Shown: piece by piece, positions 42,849 to 55,130 of the stretch
Numbering within the stretch: the stretch's first letter is position 1
Layout: every line of letters starts with the position of its first letter
Source: Isoetes taiwanensis
Taxonomy: Eukaryota; Streptophyta; Lycopodiopsida; Isoetales; Isoetaceae
DNA: 64,000 nt
Assembly: GCA_021234155.1 (NCBI GenBank)
Contig: JAJEKV010000211.1
Location: forward strand, 372,001-436,000
Direction: 5' to 3'
Program-made: the position numbers and the translations under genes
The notes under the pieces: model-generated
The model's input: the letters and a program-made list of their open reading frames with translations, nothing else
What the model was told of the DNA's origin: nothing
Database searches by the model: none

Positions 42849-45800
42849 ATGGGTGCTGATAGTGTTTCTGAAACTCCGGATGTGGTATCTCATGAGCAAA
42901 TACTACTTCAGTCACAAGTAAAACAGCAAAGTATTGAAAATGGTAGAATACCTTTAGCACCATCCGAAAGGAACAGTGCAGCACCTGGTCGTAAGCCCAG
43001 AAACAGGGAAGTTACATCTAGATATAAGTCCATACCTCCTCCACCTTGTCGCTTCCCTTCTCCAAATTTAGGCCGCAATGCAAATGTGCTGGAAGGCCAC
43101 AAGAGAGCTATTTCAGCAGAAAGAAAACGCCCAGCAACTCCAGGAGCACATTTGACAGTAGAAACAAAGGGTTTTGGTAGGGCTTCTGATGATACATTGA
43201 GTCCTAAACAGAATTGGTCTATTGGTAACCACCAGACTGCCACACTAGAAGTTAATGAAAGTGATGAACGGGAAAATCATATTCTGGGCTTTTCATTTGG
43301 GAACAAATGGTGGTCATAAAGCACCGGATTCTGATATGGAACCACACTTCAAAGATAAATCTGAGGTTAGATTTACTCCAGATAAAGCACGGATACCTGT
43401 TCGTCGGCAAAGTGCATATCAGATTGAAAATAATCAGAGCTTTTCTGAAATTTATTCTAAATTAAAGTGGCCAGCAGGACAGAACTCTAAAACTCCAGCA
43501 TTAAGTAAGAGCATGGATATGACAGTTGAGAGGGATATGCTTCTTAACAAGAACAGCATTTCTATACAATCTCAAGCTATCAGCAGTGTTTATAGGGTTT
43601 CAAGTTCCACCAGGCATTTGAGTAGACAAGTTGAAGGAAATAATACATCTTCAAGAGGTGTTTCTCGTCGTTTAGTTCTTGAGAACAGAGTAAAACATTC
43701 ATCAGAGGAAGATGGGAGAACGTTGTGCGAAGATGTGGCTCTTTTATCAAACATTGAGGTAAGAGGCAACATAAGACAGCAAGGAGACGAAAGCGAGTTA
43801 GCAGATTGTGACAGCTGTTTCCAAAGTGATTCTGCATCTGATTCCGAACTAGAATCTGTGGGAGATGCAGCAACCATTAAGTCATTGAGGGGCTCCAAAG
43901 GTTCAAGGCCAGGGGGCAGGTCCATTCGTGGAACTCAAGTACCTGCTCGGTTTTGGCAAGATCTTGGGACTAAAGTAAGGAGGCTTTCAGATGGGGAACA
44001 AGTACGATCATCCATGCCTGAAACTGAACTTTGCACAACAGGCATAGCTGGTTCTAAGGTATTTCGTCGACCCAAAATTGCCTTAGGTTCCTTACCTGGA
44101 ACACATGCACAGGCATCAAGTATGGCATCAGGAGCACACTCCCCAGGTCATGGTGTCTCTTCATCTTTACAGACACCCCTATCACCATCTTCATTGAACA
44201 AGTCATTGCAAAGCCCTGTAAGAACACGTGCTCTAGCTTTCCAAACCAGTCGTCCTACGCCCTATGGTGCATTGAATCTTCCCAAGAATAAGAAAGCTAT
44301 GAATCAACAAGAAGAAAGTGCATACTACCGTGTGCTACATAATCGTTGGCTGCAGTGGCGTTTTGTCAATGCCAAAGCTGATGCTGCTATGGCCTCACAA
44401 AGGTCTGCTGCTGAGGTACAAGTCTCAACTCTATTACATTCATGCATCATCATGTTTGTAGCTATATGCATCCCTTCCTACTCAATTTCGTACATTAATT
44501 TGAGCTACAGCGTGGTTTGTCTCATCCCGTGAATTTCAGCACAATATTGGAGTCCATGATATTGAATGGACTCCTCTACTCTACTGGTTATCAACTGCAT
44601 TCTCATGAATTTCCTAACCATTACCACGACTTGGTTGAAAGTGGCATGCAGTAGTGTATCTATTAAGTGTCTGCATAGATATCTTTTTCTTTTGAAGCTT
44701 TTATCTGGTCAAATACCTATTCAATATTTTATAAGACTGCAAGTGTAAAAAACAGAACCCTTTTAGAACATGCGAGGCTTAGCTTACTAGTGCTCAAATT
44801 GAAGATCTCGTGGGCATTTTCACTCCTACTCCATCGAGGACATAAGCAGAGGGATAGCGGGCAGCCAAAATATTGGCACAGGAATGGTGCAAAAGGCAGC
44901 AATTAACATCCCATGCAGTTGATAATGGAGAAAGCTGCTGCCAGCAGAGGCAAGAAAGATGCAATTAGTAAAAGTTGGAGCTATTTGCAGAAAGTAAAGC
45001 ATTCATGTCTGAAATAAGGCATTCAACTTGGCCACAAAATCGCACATCCAAGCCCATAAAGAGGATATTAGATGACTCATAATGGTAATAGTAGCGTGAA
45101 TAATAAAGGCAGGTTGTTTGAGTACTAAACTTGTAACAGTATTGACGGTACAATCCTTTTTGAATAAGCAATATTAGAACATTCAAGTATAAGAGTAGCC
45201 TGCATGCATGGCATACCTTCATATTTATGCTGGAACATTCTGGATGCTGATATATGTTCGTGAGAGGGATTTTTAAGGAACTATACATTTTTCTTACTTG
45301 CTGATTCAGTACCCTATCTTGCATTTTGTATTCTCTTAATAGTAATTTCTATAGGGTGCAATAATGATTTCATTGTCTTGGTTCAATCGAGTACATTCTA
45401 GTTCCCTAGCATGATTTTCGTCCATCGGCCTTGTTTTTTCACCCCTTATTATAATTTTGCTTCAAGTCTTTATCAAAACATTTCTGTTAGCTCTAACTTT
45501 TTCCATGAAACTCATAAACTACTTGATGCAGAGATCTTTGTATAGTGCATGGAAACAGACTGGTGACCTACGGGATGCTGTGATTTCACGACGGATAGAA
45601 CTACAAAAAGCAAGGAACGAGGACAAATTGAAGTCCCTTCTACTTTCACAAGTAGGTCATCGTATGCATGCAATTTCTTTTATCATTGGATACATGTTTG
45701 CGGCCCTCGCATTCTAAGATAGACCACCCTGAGAACGAGAAATGGAGTAATGCATAAGCACAGGTGGAAGCATAAGATTCTTACAGAGACATCATAATGA

Positions 45801-47007
45801 TATATATAAGGGTTGTTAATTCTATAACTTGATCGGCACTGTGATGTAATTGTGCGTTGCTAGAAGTGGAGGCAAGAAGTGATACTTGGAAGAAAACTTT
45901 TGTTGATAGATGGAATATAATTGATGCAAACCCTACGTGTAAGGACTATGGGGTTGTCTTTCTTCAAGGCAAGCAACCCTCTAGACATGTTGAACCCCCA
46001 GAATGAGCATTCGCCAACTAGCTATTTGAGGCTCGTCAAGTTTCGAATGTTTCCTTCCTCCCTTTATTTTTCTGCATCATAACTGCAGCTCAATTTGTTC
46101 GTCACAGTGTTCTCTGTTCTTCTTCTTCTTCTTCTAGTTTCTCTGGCTTGAATTGCCTCGCTTAATCCTAAAATTTCTCTTTTTCCCTTATATTGTCCAG
46201 AACCACCTGCCTCCTTTCCCCTTTTCCTGACTGCTTCCTTGTTTTCTTGATGTACCTTAGGAGTTATGCATATGAAAAACTGACTTTACACATTTGTGTT
46301 GGTAATGTAGGAGAAACCACTTAAGGAATGGGAAGTTTTGGAGCAAGAACATTCATCCTCTTTGACAGGGACTATAGAAGCACTTGAAGCTGCAGTCCTG
46401 AGAGTTCCCATAACTGGAGGTGCAAAGGTACAGCACAAGCTGAACTTCAGAAACAAATATTCAGTGCTTCTTGATGTGGGCTTCTAGTGTTGATTTGGTT
46501 GCCTGTCTAACATGCTCAAGTATTTGGCTAATATGCTTCAATTATTAATATGTCGTACCCGTTCCAGGCAAATGCAGGTGCATTAAAACAGGCCATAAGC
46601 ATCGCATTGGATATGATGGATTCAATAGAACTATCGACAAAAAGCATGATGCCAAGTGTACTGTAATCTTCATGTGATAGGTCATAAGATTAGGATAATT
46701 AAATGTTAATATTAGCTCTTCTTTGCCATTGCAGGCAGAAAAAGTAGGTGGAGTAATTTCTCAACTGGCAGAAATCACGTCCATGGAAAGAACATTGTTG
46801 GAAGATTGTGCAAACATTTTGGATAGAGTGTCATCATTAGAGGTCCGGATTAATTTGGCATGTTATGGACAACAATAACAGGACTTGACTTTTAACATAT
46901 GTTGTTGCATTGTCTATTGTTGTATCTAGGTGGAAGAGAGGAGCTTGAGGTTATTTTTGATTCAGCTTGAATATGAGAAGACACAAAGTGCAAACATTGG
47001 TTCCTAA
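42849..47007 (+). CDS. QWRF-domain protein, augmin subunit 8-like, one frameshift
   Basis: Six coding exons: 42849-44415, 45532-45651, 46311-46427, 46568-46657, 46735-46842, 46930-47007, all GT-AG and phase 0. The first exon encodes the long basic Ser/Pro-rich part (KPRNREVTSRY, then AISAERKRPATPGA), typical of the microtubule-binding half. The name motif QWRF lies at 44353-44364 in HNRWLQWRFVNAKADAA. Later exons give SLYSAWKQTGDLRDAV, KPLKEWEVLEQEHSSSLTG, ANAGALKQAISIALDMMDSI and VGGVISQLAEITSMERTLLE, the conserved helical domain. In plants this family (EDE1, SCO3, QWRF1/2) includes the augmin subunit guiding gamma-tubulin-dependent microtubule branching. One base too many or two too few near 43290-43318 shifts the frame. 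Predicted length is about 690 residues. Confidence 0.9.
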
Positions 47008-48008
47008 TTTTAGCTCGAGTACATGTTAACGAGGTTGCGCTCATGAAGATTGATAGATAATTTATGTGAAGTGTACTTCTTGTTCACTTTCTCCAAAGTA
47101 CTCAAGATGGGAAGCAAATGAATTCCAAGCATCTGCTGGCGTGGCAAGTTGGGATGTTCAGTCAGATGCCATTGAGAATTTTGTCACAATTCTTATTCTG
47201 ATGTAAAATATTTTGGAAAACTCCATTTCATACTGGTGTGAATATAGCCTAAATTTTATTTGTAGAAATGCTCAATAAGGCAGGCATGCCTATCATGTTG
47301 GAAGTTGGGAGATTATCCTCCTATCCAGTTGACATATATGATCTTATTGTTATGTAATTTTTGTGGAGTAGAGAAGAGGCTCCCTATTGAATAAAACGGT
47401 GAGGTTGACAAATTATCCCGTGCTTACAAGACCATATTATTGCATTCATTTTACAGGAAAGGGGAAGTCTTGACCAATTATTTTCATTTGCCTACAGTTT
47501 TTATATGAGAAGGTATGTATGACCTCTGGATTATCTCACATGCTTAGCACGATCACGTACGAGTTATTATCAGCAAATTTTGAATCCTTACTCCTACCGC
47601 GAAAAATAATGGAAATGTGAAAGTGCCTTTGGGCTTTCCCTGGAGGGGCTTTGGCTACTTCAGTCCATATGCCATAAATTGGTAAGGTTCGTTTTTACAA
47701 GTATATGAATTGATTTTGGCTGCAGGTGCAATTTGCTAAACTATTGCTTACTCAATTTCATGATATTCTTCGAGTTTTCATCGCCTAACCAGCAAATACA
47801 AGTAGACATTGTCTTGTGCATTCTTTTGAAGAGGTAGCCAGGGAATGGTAATTTTATGTATATATAATATATGCAAGGGCAGCTCACTTTTGAGCCAAAA
47901 TACTACAAAATCTAAACGCTGCAGATCATGGTCATCTTTACATGAATCTGAGCATCAAATAGAGCTCCGATTTAAAATTTGCACAGGTGCTGATCCCCCT
48001 TGCATAGA
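47008..48008. other. Intergenic region between convergent QWRF and VQ genes
   Basis: No coding sequence. Holds the 3' UTRs of both genes. AATAAA occurs near 47389 on the plus strand, but no polyadenylation site can be fixed. Confidence 0.5.
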
Positions 48009-48722
48009 CTAGTATGTTAACGAAAATTGGTCCCTTATAGTTTCAAAAGAGTCATAGAAACCACAAACCCTTGGAGTTGGAGGAAGCAGCTGATCCATTG
48101 TGTCCTCGCTCAATGGGGGCAGTATATTGCAATCTGGAAGAGGCTCCGATGAAACAAGCCCTGATATAATATCCAAATCACTGAATGATCCAAGTCTTTC
48201 AGGAATGTACATCTTTATCCTTTCTGATGATCCAGGATTTGCAGGATATAGAGTCTCAGAATTTCCAGAACCTTGTGGAAGTCCCATATTAGACATGGGA
48301 AGTTCTTTTTTCTGTGCTGGTGGAAAATACCCAAAAATCTGATTGGATGATGCATGCGTAAAAATACCATTGGTGCTGCTTTGAAGCTGCTTAAATTGGC
48401 CATCATAGAAAGAAACAGGGTTTAAAGAAGAGAACCCAGTTTTAGATTTGGCTCCATAGCCATGGCTCACAGGAAGCTTCAATGGCATGCAACTTCTGCC
48501 TGTCAACTTTTGTACTAGAGATCTAAAATTAGCAGCATCTGTTTTGATGACTGTTGGATTGAAGATATGAACTACTTTGATCACTGGTGGCTTAGCCTTC
48601 GATTCCACATTGCGCACACCTCCTGATTTGACTATGATATGTGATTCCCTGTTTGTGGCTCTGAGTACAGACCTTGCATTGTTCTTGCAAGACTTGGGGG
48701 AAGATTTTTTAGCAATATCCAT
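48009..48722 (-). CDS. VQ-motif protein
   Basis: An intact single-exon gene of 237 residues; VQ genes are usually intronless in angiosperms. The start is taken as MDIAKKSS at 48720-48722; an in-frame Met ten codons upstream is possible but adds an unusual hydrophobic lead. The VQ motif FRSLVQKLTG (FxxxVQxLTG) is at residues 66-75, preceded by PPVIKVVHIFNPTVIK, which resembles the SIB1-like form. The C-terminus is Ser/Pro-rich with acidic SFSDLDIISG and LPPTPRVCGFYDSFE. VQ proteins are nuclear or plastid co-regulators that bind WRKY factors or MAP-kinase pathway partners in defence and development. It converges with the QWRF gene. No sign of decay. Confidence 0.92.
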   Translation of the reverse strand: MDIAKKSSPKSCKNNARSVLRATNRESHIIVKSGGVRNVESKAKPPVIKVVHIFNPTVIKTDAANFRSLVQKLTGRSCMPLKLPVSHGYGAKSKTGFSSLNPVSFYDGQFKQLQSSTNGIFTHASSNQIFGYFPPAQKKELPMSNMGLPQGSGNSETLYPANPGSSERIKMYIPERLGSFSDLDIISGLVSSEPLPDCNILPPLSEDTMDQLLPPTPRVCGFYDSFETIRDQFSLTY

Positions 48723-48841
48723 GACGGAACAGGGGATGCAGAAAAGGATCAAAAGAGAAGCTTTTGCTAGGAGATATATGAGAAAACAAATAGCTAGGAT
48801 CGCATGGGATATGAGAGGATATCAAGGATTGAGATAATAAT

Positions 48842-49830
48842 ACATCACAACATCTTCGAACAGCATTGTGCATAGATACATCAATGAAAAATCTGCAGAA
48901 ATTGTCCAAGGGGATGGATCAACGATAGAATTCTGCATGAAAAGAATCTCTAGCTCTAGCCCTTTCAAGGAAAAATCTCTTCTACACCAGAAAGAGCTGC
49001 TTCTACAAAGAAGAAATAGCAGGATTTCTTCTAGAGTGGTCTTGAGCAACGATCCATCAAGGGGAGAACAAAGAAAAACACAAAGCAGAAAGGGATTTTC
49101 AGCTAGAGAATGAAGGAAGAGGGAACTATGATGGAAATAAACAGAAGGAAAAATGGCGAGGAAGCAAACCTGGATGAGGAGAGATACAAACGGAGGGGGA
49201 TTGTCTCCTGGCATGTCTCCTGGAAGGGAACCATATAATAATTTGGAAGGGGCAATATAATAATTGCATCGGTTACCTAGTGAGGAGCAGGGCGCAGCAA
49301 ATGTTCTATGCTCCACCAACCAGGGTGAAATATGCATTGATTAGGTAAAGGGTTGTAACTCCCCCCCTATCCCTAATGATGGCCTTTGCCCCCCTTTTTC
49401 AAGGCAAATTCAATTCCTCGTGATCCCCCTTTGTCCTCACTTGGCCCCCTTGTCCCCCTACTTCCCTCTTTTGGCTTCCCTTGGGCCCCCTCAGATCTTG
49501 TTTGAATTTGGATCACTTTTCCATATCCCGTGTAGGACAAATTAGGTACCTTTATCCTGGATATACCTTGTGATAAAAATGGGGAAAGAAAATTGAAAAT
49601 GCTCGGTTCATTTCCATGCAAAACTCTCAGGAGTTTTATATCGCCATTTGCCAACAACATGGCATTACTTCAACCTGATGTCATTTAGGTCATTGTTATG
49701 TTGCTCACTCACTAGGAGAAAAGTAATATTTCTCCCATTTCAAAAGTGTTGACACTTGTCAATAGGCCACCACAACTATAAGAGGACATTTGGTCTTTCG
49801 TTGTGTGCTCATGCAAAAAATGCAAAATGT
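48842..49830. other. Upstream region of the VQ gene, no further gene
   Basis: Presumed promoter and 5' UTR of the minus-strand VQ gene; several CT-rich and TATATA-like stretches are present on the minus strand, none decisive. Further open frames here show no domain. Confidence 0.4.
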
Positions 49831-49834
49831 GGCA

Positions 49835-51395
49835 AGCTATATAGAATAGCATTGTGTGTGCAGCCGACGAGACAATCATTCACTACCACTATCGGCATCC
49901 GCCAGAGACGCCCTCTCTCTCCAACACTATTTGGTCTCTACATTGACCAGTTGGAAACCTGGCTCGCTGATAGTGGGCGTGGCGAAAACCAACTTTTGCA
50001 TCAGGTCATCAGGTAGCTCATATATACGGATGATATCGACCTCCTGGCCCATACTCCAAAGGATATGCAATCTCACCTAGATGCCCTGGACGCATTTTGC
50101 CAGGCCACATACATGCGTGTCAATTTGGCCAAGACTAAGGTGGTCCTCATCTCATCCTCATGCCACCTAAGCCTCCCTTCATTCAATTACTGGGAGCAAA
50201 TTGTGGAGGTGAGGCCCACCTATAAGTATTTAGGAGTGGAGTTTCCTTCTACACTGTGTTGGGACACATCCGTCCGATTGGGGGTGATAGCGGGCTGGAA
50301 AGCGCTTTATACAATGCAGAACAACAACCATATGGTAGAGCTCTATGATTGGGGCCATTAATCACATCTGTTCAAGGTATCGGTGAAGCCCGTTCTTCTA
50401 AATACAGGGTCGAGTTCTGGAGCCCAGTGGTGTCTCTTGCGACTTGGAATGACTTAGAATAGGTGCAGAAAGCCTTCTTAGCATGGGCACTCGGAGTGAA
50501 ATCCACGGTCCCATATCAAATCCTACTGCAGAAGATAGGATTCTTGCCTCTTCAGAGGGCAGCCCTTGATGCATATCGTCTATTTCCAGAAGGTTGTCAA
50601 TATGGATGATGCTTGTCTCTCGAACCTGGCTTATACCGTGGCAATGGGATCGCAACGGCTCAAGGCCTGTTGAAAGGACAAGAGAGCTTAGTGGCTGACC
50701 AGATAGAATGTGCAGGAGCACAGGTGCATACAGGTGGATACAGAGGCCGATTGCGACAGCCTAAGATATTACCTTGACACTTGTTTCCTCGGCAAGCTTT
50801 GGGACCCCAAGGTCCTGCAGCAGGTCAAAATGATACATTACAAGCAACAAATAACCTCACGCTAGATTGTGGTCCACAACGCTACCTGTGTTTAAATCTA
50901 TCTATAAAAAAGTGCAGGCTCATCGTCTCCATTCGCACAGGTGCCCACCATCTCCAAATTGAGACAGACAGGTGGATTGGGGAGCCACTCCAAAACAGGC
51001 TTTGTCAGTGCTGTCAGATGGGAGTCACTGAGGATAAATATCACACTTTCCAGGACTGCCTGACATATAATCAGATCCGAGCACGCTACGCTCTCTTGCT
51101 CAGGCCCAATGAGCTGCTATACATGATACTGAGCATGGCTTCGGTGCGATCACTAGGAGCATATATTCAGGAGATATTGGATCTGAGGGCTCAAATATGC
51201 CCCCAGACAACCATTAGATGAGCAGACAATACTTCATCATGTATATAGGTATATTTGTCTAGTTTGTCAGCAGTCTTATTGCTGCCATGATTTTTCCCTC
51301 GAAAACCCTTCGGGGCAAGGGTTTTTTAATTCGGGTAGCAATACGCTTGCTGCACTCTTGTATTGGGTCTTTGAATAAATTTCAATCTACAACAA
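49835..51395 (+). mobile_element. LINE B copy 3, 5'-truncated
   Basis: It starts within the RT finger region (KLYRIALCVQPT) and goes on with RRPLSPTLFGLYIDQLE, a stop, then IYTDDIDLLAHTPKDM (box TDD instead of ADD), HLDALDAFCQATYMRVNLAK, and the C-terminal zinc-knuckle-like LCQCCQMGVTEDKYHTFQDC. The 3' UTR matches the copy at 19.6-22.1 kb. Sharp 5' truncation is the normal product of incomplete target-primed reverse transcription. Several stops and frameshifts. Confidence 0.85.
51302..51325 (+). other. Hairpin in LINE B 3' UTR
   Basis: AAAACCCTT, a CGGGGC loop and AAGGGTTTT give a perfect 9 bp stem. A weaker equivalent lies at about 22013-22037 in the other copy. Its constant place shortly before the 3' end suggests a structure recognised by the element's own RT. 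Confidence 0.65.
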
Positions 51396-51399
51396 GACG

Positions 51400-53490
51400 A
51401 CTAGGAATCAAATACAAGAATGGATATTGTTTGAAAACGACATTTCCAGACGTGATCACCTACACAATATTGGGATTAAGCAATGGGGTAACAACTAGTC
51501 CTTAAAGAAATATTTCTCGAGTACGAGGCTGCCCAGAGTCGCATTCAATGTAAGCTGGTTGGTGGTTAGAGTGGTGTGGCATGATGCATCCTTCTAATCC
51601 AACCTAGATTTGATGCGAAAAGATTCCTTTTTTGATATGGCAGAAGAGTCTAGGTAAGGAGGAGCAATCTCTATCTAACAAATCTCCACCTATACAAAAT
51701 GGAAAGATGTCCATTCTAAATAAAATGAGAAGGCAACATATAAAATAAGGTGCTCAAGCTCTATAAATTGCCCTATTTTGTGGACGAAGTACCTTGAATT
51801 GCTCCTATTTTGTAGGTGGAGGGCTATTCTATTTTTCATTTATTTCAATACATTTGATCTCTTTAAATGATTATGAATATTTTTATTAGTAGTAAAAAAT
51901 AGGCTCTTGGTTGGATATTTTTGCAATCTCTCATGTTATCAAATTCAAAATCCTCCAGCTAGCTATAATAGCTACTACAGGACATCCAGTTAGTTGGAGA
52001 GACCTCCACATAGCAATTACAACATAATGACAATATCCTTGCATGTTGACGGTAATTCTTTGAAGTCTTGCATCAAGACCAAGAGAAGTTTTAATTCTAG
52101 ACTTTAGGTACATGTTTTTGTAATATTCACTCAAAATATATTCTACACATTCTTTGGGCCCTGCAATCTTACATTTGGTGTCAAAATTTTGCAGGTTTGA
52201 TTAGATGATCATTTTTGTGTGGAAGATGTCTTGGGCGATTACGTTTGCAAATGCTTTTTACAAATTTTTGGTTGGGAAGAAAAGGTTTTAATAAAAAATA
52301 AGATTTTTATGAGAGTTCTTTTTTAGCAAACCGTTGTATACAATATCTAAGTCACTAAAAATAGATAAAGAGAAGCACTACGAGAGAATGTCAATTCTTT
52401 CTGTGCTCATAACTTGAGCTACAGAGGTCTGATTCAGATGATCTTGGGCTCTTTGGAAATGTTATGTAGAGAGCTTCTCATTGACATATGATTTAACCCA
52501 GATCTATCAAGACATGGACCTTCTTTATGTACTTTTCAATTCGGATTCCCTTTTGCAAAGTGTAGATTTGATGATAATATGGTTTTTATAACTTTTAAAT
52601 CCAGACTCCGTTTTGTGTGTTTTTTATTGCGTTGGAAAGTTCTCTCCGGGATCTTTCTGGTGATGACTGATATGCTCATATTTGGTTAAGTTTTTTGGGT
52701 CAAAACAGCAAAATTCTGGGCGGATTTGGTAGGTTTCCACACCTGATTAAAACATGATTTGCACAGCAGCAAATCATACTCTCTGCCCAACTGATCATTC
52801 TAGTCATGTCCTTTGTCCTCTATCATTGTTGTGCAGTAAGCTTTTATGAAGATATTTAAGAGATGACATTATCGTAACCACGTTTTGTATCGAAAACTTT
52901 TTGTTTTGGCATGTTATATGGGAGATGTTTTTTTTGTTTGGAAAAAAAAAAATTCAAAAAACATTGGCAAGTTCATGAATAACATATAAACCATCTTACC
53001 ACAAATGGTCTACTCATTTCAATGGCTCCACAAAAAAAAAGGGGGGAGAACATGTATCTATATAAACTAAATTTCCATAGCGTTGTATGTTCCAATAAAA
53101 ATAACAAATGAAAAGAATCTGGATTGTCAAGCTATATTGTCAAGCAAAAAGGGTTTACAGAACAATCTAATATTTGATGCAAACATACCTAAATATTCAA
53201 TACAATCATTCCACAAGACTGCCACAATGGATTCCCGAGTTGGAGTTATTTCTAGTAGTCATGACTTGCTTTAATTTAATTTTAACAAAATGTTTGCTTA
53301 TACAATTTTGGCATAACAAAAGAACTATTGAAAAAGACTAGAACACCTTTCCTATGACATTCTTAGAATGTTTTAAACTTCTTGAATGTCTCCTTCATCC
53401 TTTGGTTAGGCCTAAGATTATATTTTGAGGTGCTCACTGCAAATACAGTCCTAAATTATACTATAATTATAAACCAATCTCCTCCCTCCT
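51400..53490. other. AT-rich interval without genes
   Basis: No coding features. Homopolymer A/T runs (for example near 52930-52960) and a G6 run at 53041. Nothing recognised. Confidence 0.4.
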
Positions 53491-53494
53491 TTTA

Positions 53495-53645
53495 GTTTGG
53501 TGGCTAGTCCTTTGGATTACCAATTAGAAGGTCTTGTGTTCAAGTCTCTATTGGGACATTTAGAAGATCATCATATTCCCTTATAGAATGATCCCATGTG
53601 GTATAATTTAGGAATAGAATGATCCCATATGGTATAATTTAGGAG
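53495..53645 (+). repeat. tRNA-like SINE remnant and 31 bp tandem repeat
   Basis: TGGTGGCTAGTCCTTTGGAT (A-box-like) and TTGTGTTCAAGTCTC (B-box-like) lie about 35 bp apart near 53499-53560. After them TAGAATGATCCCAT-TGGTATAATTTAGGA occurs twice at 53584 and 53615 (period 31). Confidence 0.5.
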
Positions 53646-54060
53646 ATCATGTATCCGTATGAATGCTACCACGTGGTATAACATAAAAAGTAGTATTTGC
53701 CTATCTATCTTCTTTTATGCTTGAGCCCTTAATATATTTCATAAAATATGAAAAAATTGTTATTATTCAAACTCGTTGTTTTCTTCCCTGCTTTCAAAGT
53801 TATTTAACGATCCAAAAAATAGAGAACAATCGAAGTAGAGAAAAGGAAATCTACCATTAGGGCAAATTTGGGTCTCAAAATGGCTCATAACTTTTGAATG
53901 TCATTGCATCATTATCTTCCCTATGAATACCATTCCTAACGAACAACGATGTCCATGGAGGTGGCTTGCTAGTTGTAAAAACAAGGCAGGCATTGCAAGG
54001 AGGAGGAAAAAATCAAGAGTGAACGAAAGAAAATTGGTAACTTTTTTTTTTGGGGATGGG
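53646..54060. other. Non-coding interval
   Basis: Nothing recognised; ends in a T10 run directly before the tandem duplication. Confidence 0.4.
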
Positions 54061-54588
54061 GGTAATTCTACGTCATATTTGGCTTTCGTTTTTCTTACCA
54101 AAATCAGTTTTAATTAGCAAGTAGAGGAAGGAGTAGACTTGCTTTACATCCACATGGCAGGTCTAGGAGATGCAAAATTGTGCATTTACTGCCACCCTCA
54201 TATTTTCTCAGGAAACCATATCACAGACCAAAATAATGGCTCTTTTGTCTGCCTATTGTGCACGTGCCCATATGTACCAACCGCCATCCAAATTCTTGCA
54301 CCGAACTTGTGGGGGGAGGGGTAATTCTACGTCATATTTGGCTTGGCTAATCAACTTTCCACGTTTTTCTTACCAAAATCGGTTTTAATTAGCAAGTAGA
54401 GGAAGGAGTAGACTTGTTTTTACATCCACATGGGCAGTCTAGGAGATGCAAAATTGTGCATTTACTGCCACCCTCATATTTTCTCAGGAAACCATATCAC
54501 AGACCAAAATAATGGCTCTTTTGTCTGCCTATTGTGCACGTGCCCATATGTACCAACCGCCATCCAAATTCTTGCACCGAACTTTTGC
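54061..54588. repeat. Recent tandem duplication, units about 260-277 bp
   Basis: GGTAATTCTACGTCATATTT recurs at 54061 and 54320, and GTCTAGGAGATGCAAAATTG at 54161 and 54437. The copies are nearly identical, apart from about 17 extra bases (near 54350) in the second. Both end at CACCGAACTT. Open frames across it are duplicated by-products. Confidence 0.9.
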
Positions 54589-54920
54589 GTTGTTCACCCG
54601 ACACCTACTCGCTATTATACTCATCCTCTCCTTCTTCACTCTTCATTTTGGATTTCACACAAGATGGCATGTTGATAACCAAAACATTCAGAGCATGTAT
54701 ATTTGGCAATTCGTGTCTGTTTTTAGAAGGCTCAGGATTTGTGCTCAGATTCGTGTTTGGGCTTCAGAAGGCTCGATTTGGCCAACAGGAGGGACGCACA
54801 ACTCAGAGCATTGAAGCTTAGCGAATGATTGGGAGATATCTTGAAGCAGCATCTTCCTCTGCTGCTCTTTAAAACTCTAAAACAAATCTTTCATTTTGAA
54901 AACACACGGAATCTGTCTTA

Positions 54921-55029
54921 TAAGAGAAACCCTGAAAGTCCTTACAAAAAAACCCCCGTCGCATTTCATGGACCTTGGCTGAATCTGTTAGCCAAATATG
55001 CATCCATCAAATATGTCTGCACCATAACA
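54921..55029. repeat. Left copy of a diverged direct repeat flanking a GC-richer block
   Basis: Starts TAAGAGAAAC at 54921 and ends TCTGCACCATAACA at 55029. It corresponds to 56811-56920, with about 90% agreement in the shared parts and small indels. Confidence 0.7.
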
Positions 55030-55033
55030 TGAT

Positions 55034-55130
55034 GATAAGATAAGATAAGATAAGATAAAGATTTTATCATCCGCGGAAACCCAATCGGGTTATGGGACCC
55101 AATACAGAAGGAGGGGCATAAGGCCGAATC
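55034..55130 (-). mobile_element. 3' end of a minus-strand LINE-related element with (TTATC)n tail
   Basis: Read on the minus strand, TTGGGTCCCATA and ATTGGGTTTCCGCGGATGAT run into about five TTATC units. The LINE B copy ends with nearly the same TTGGGTCCCATA...ATTGGTCTCCGTGGACGAT before its TTCTA tail. So the 3' tail is shared, but the repeated unit differs. The body of the element further up (to about 56760) is not recognised. Confidence 0.6.

Noticed and set aside
44965-45324. Minus-strand 119-codon frame
   Set aside because: Lies in the first large intron of the QWRF gene and shows no domain.
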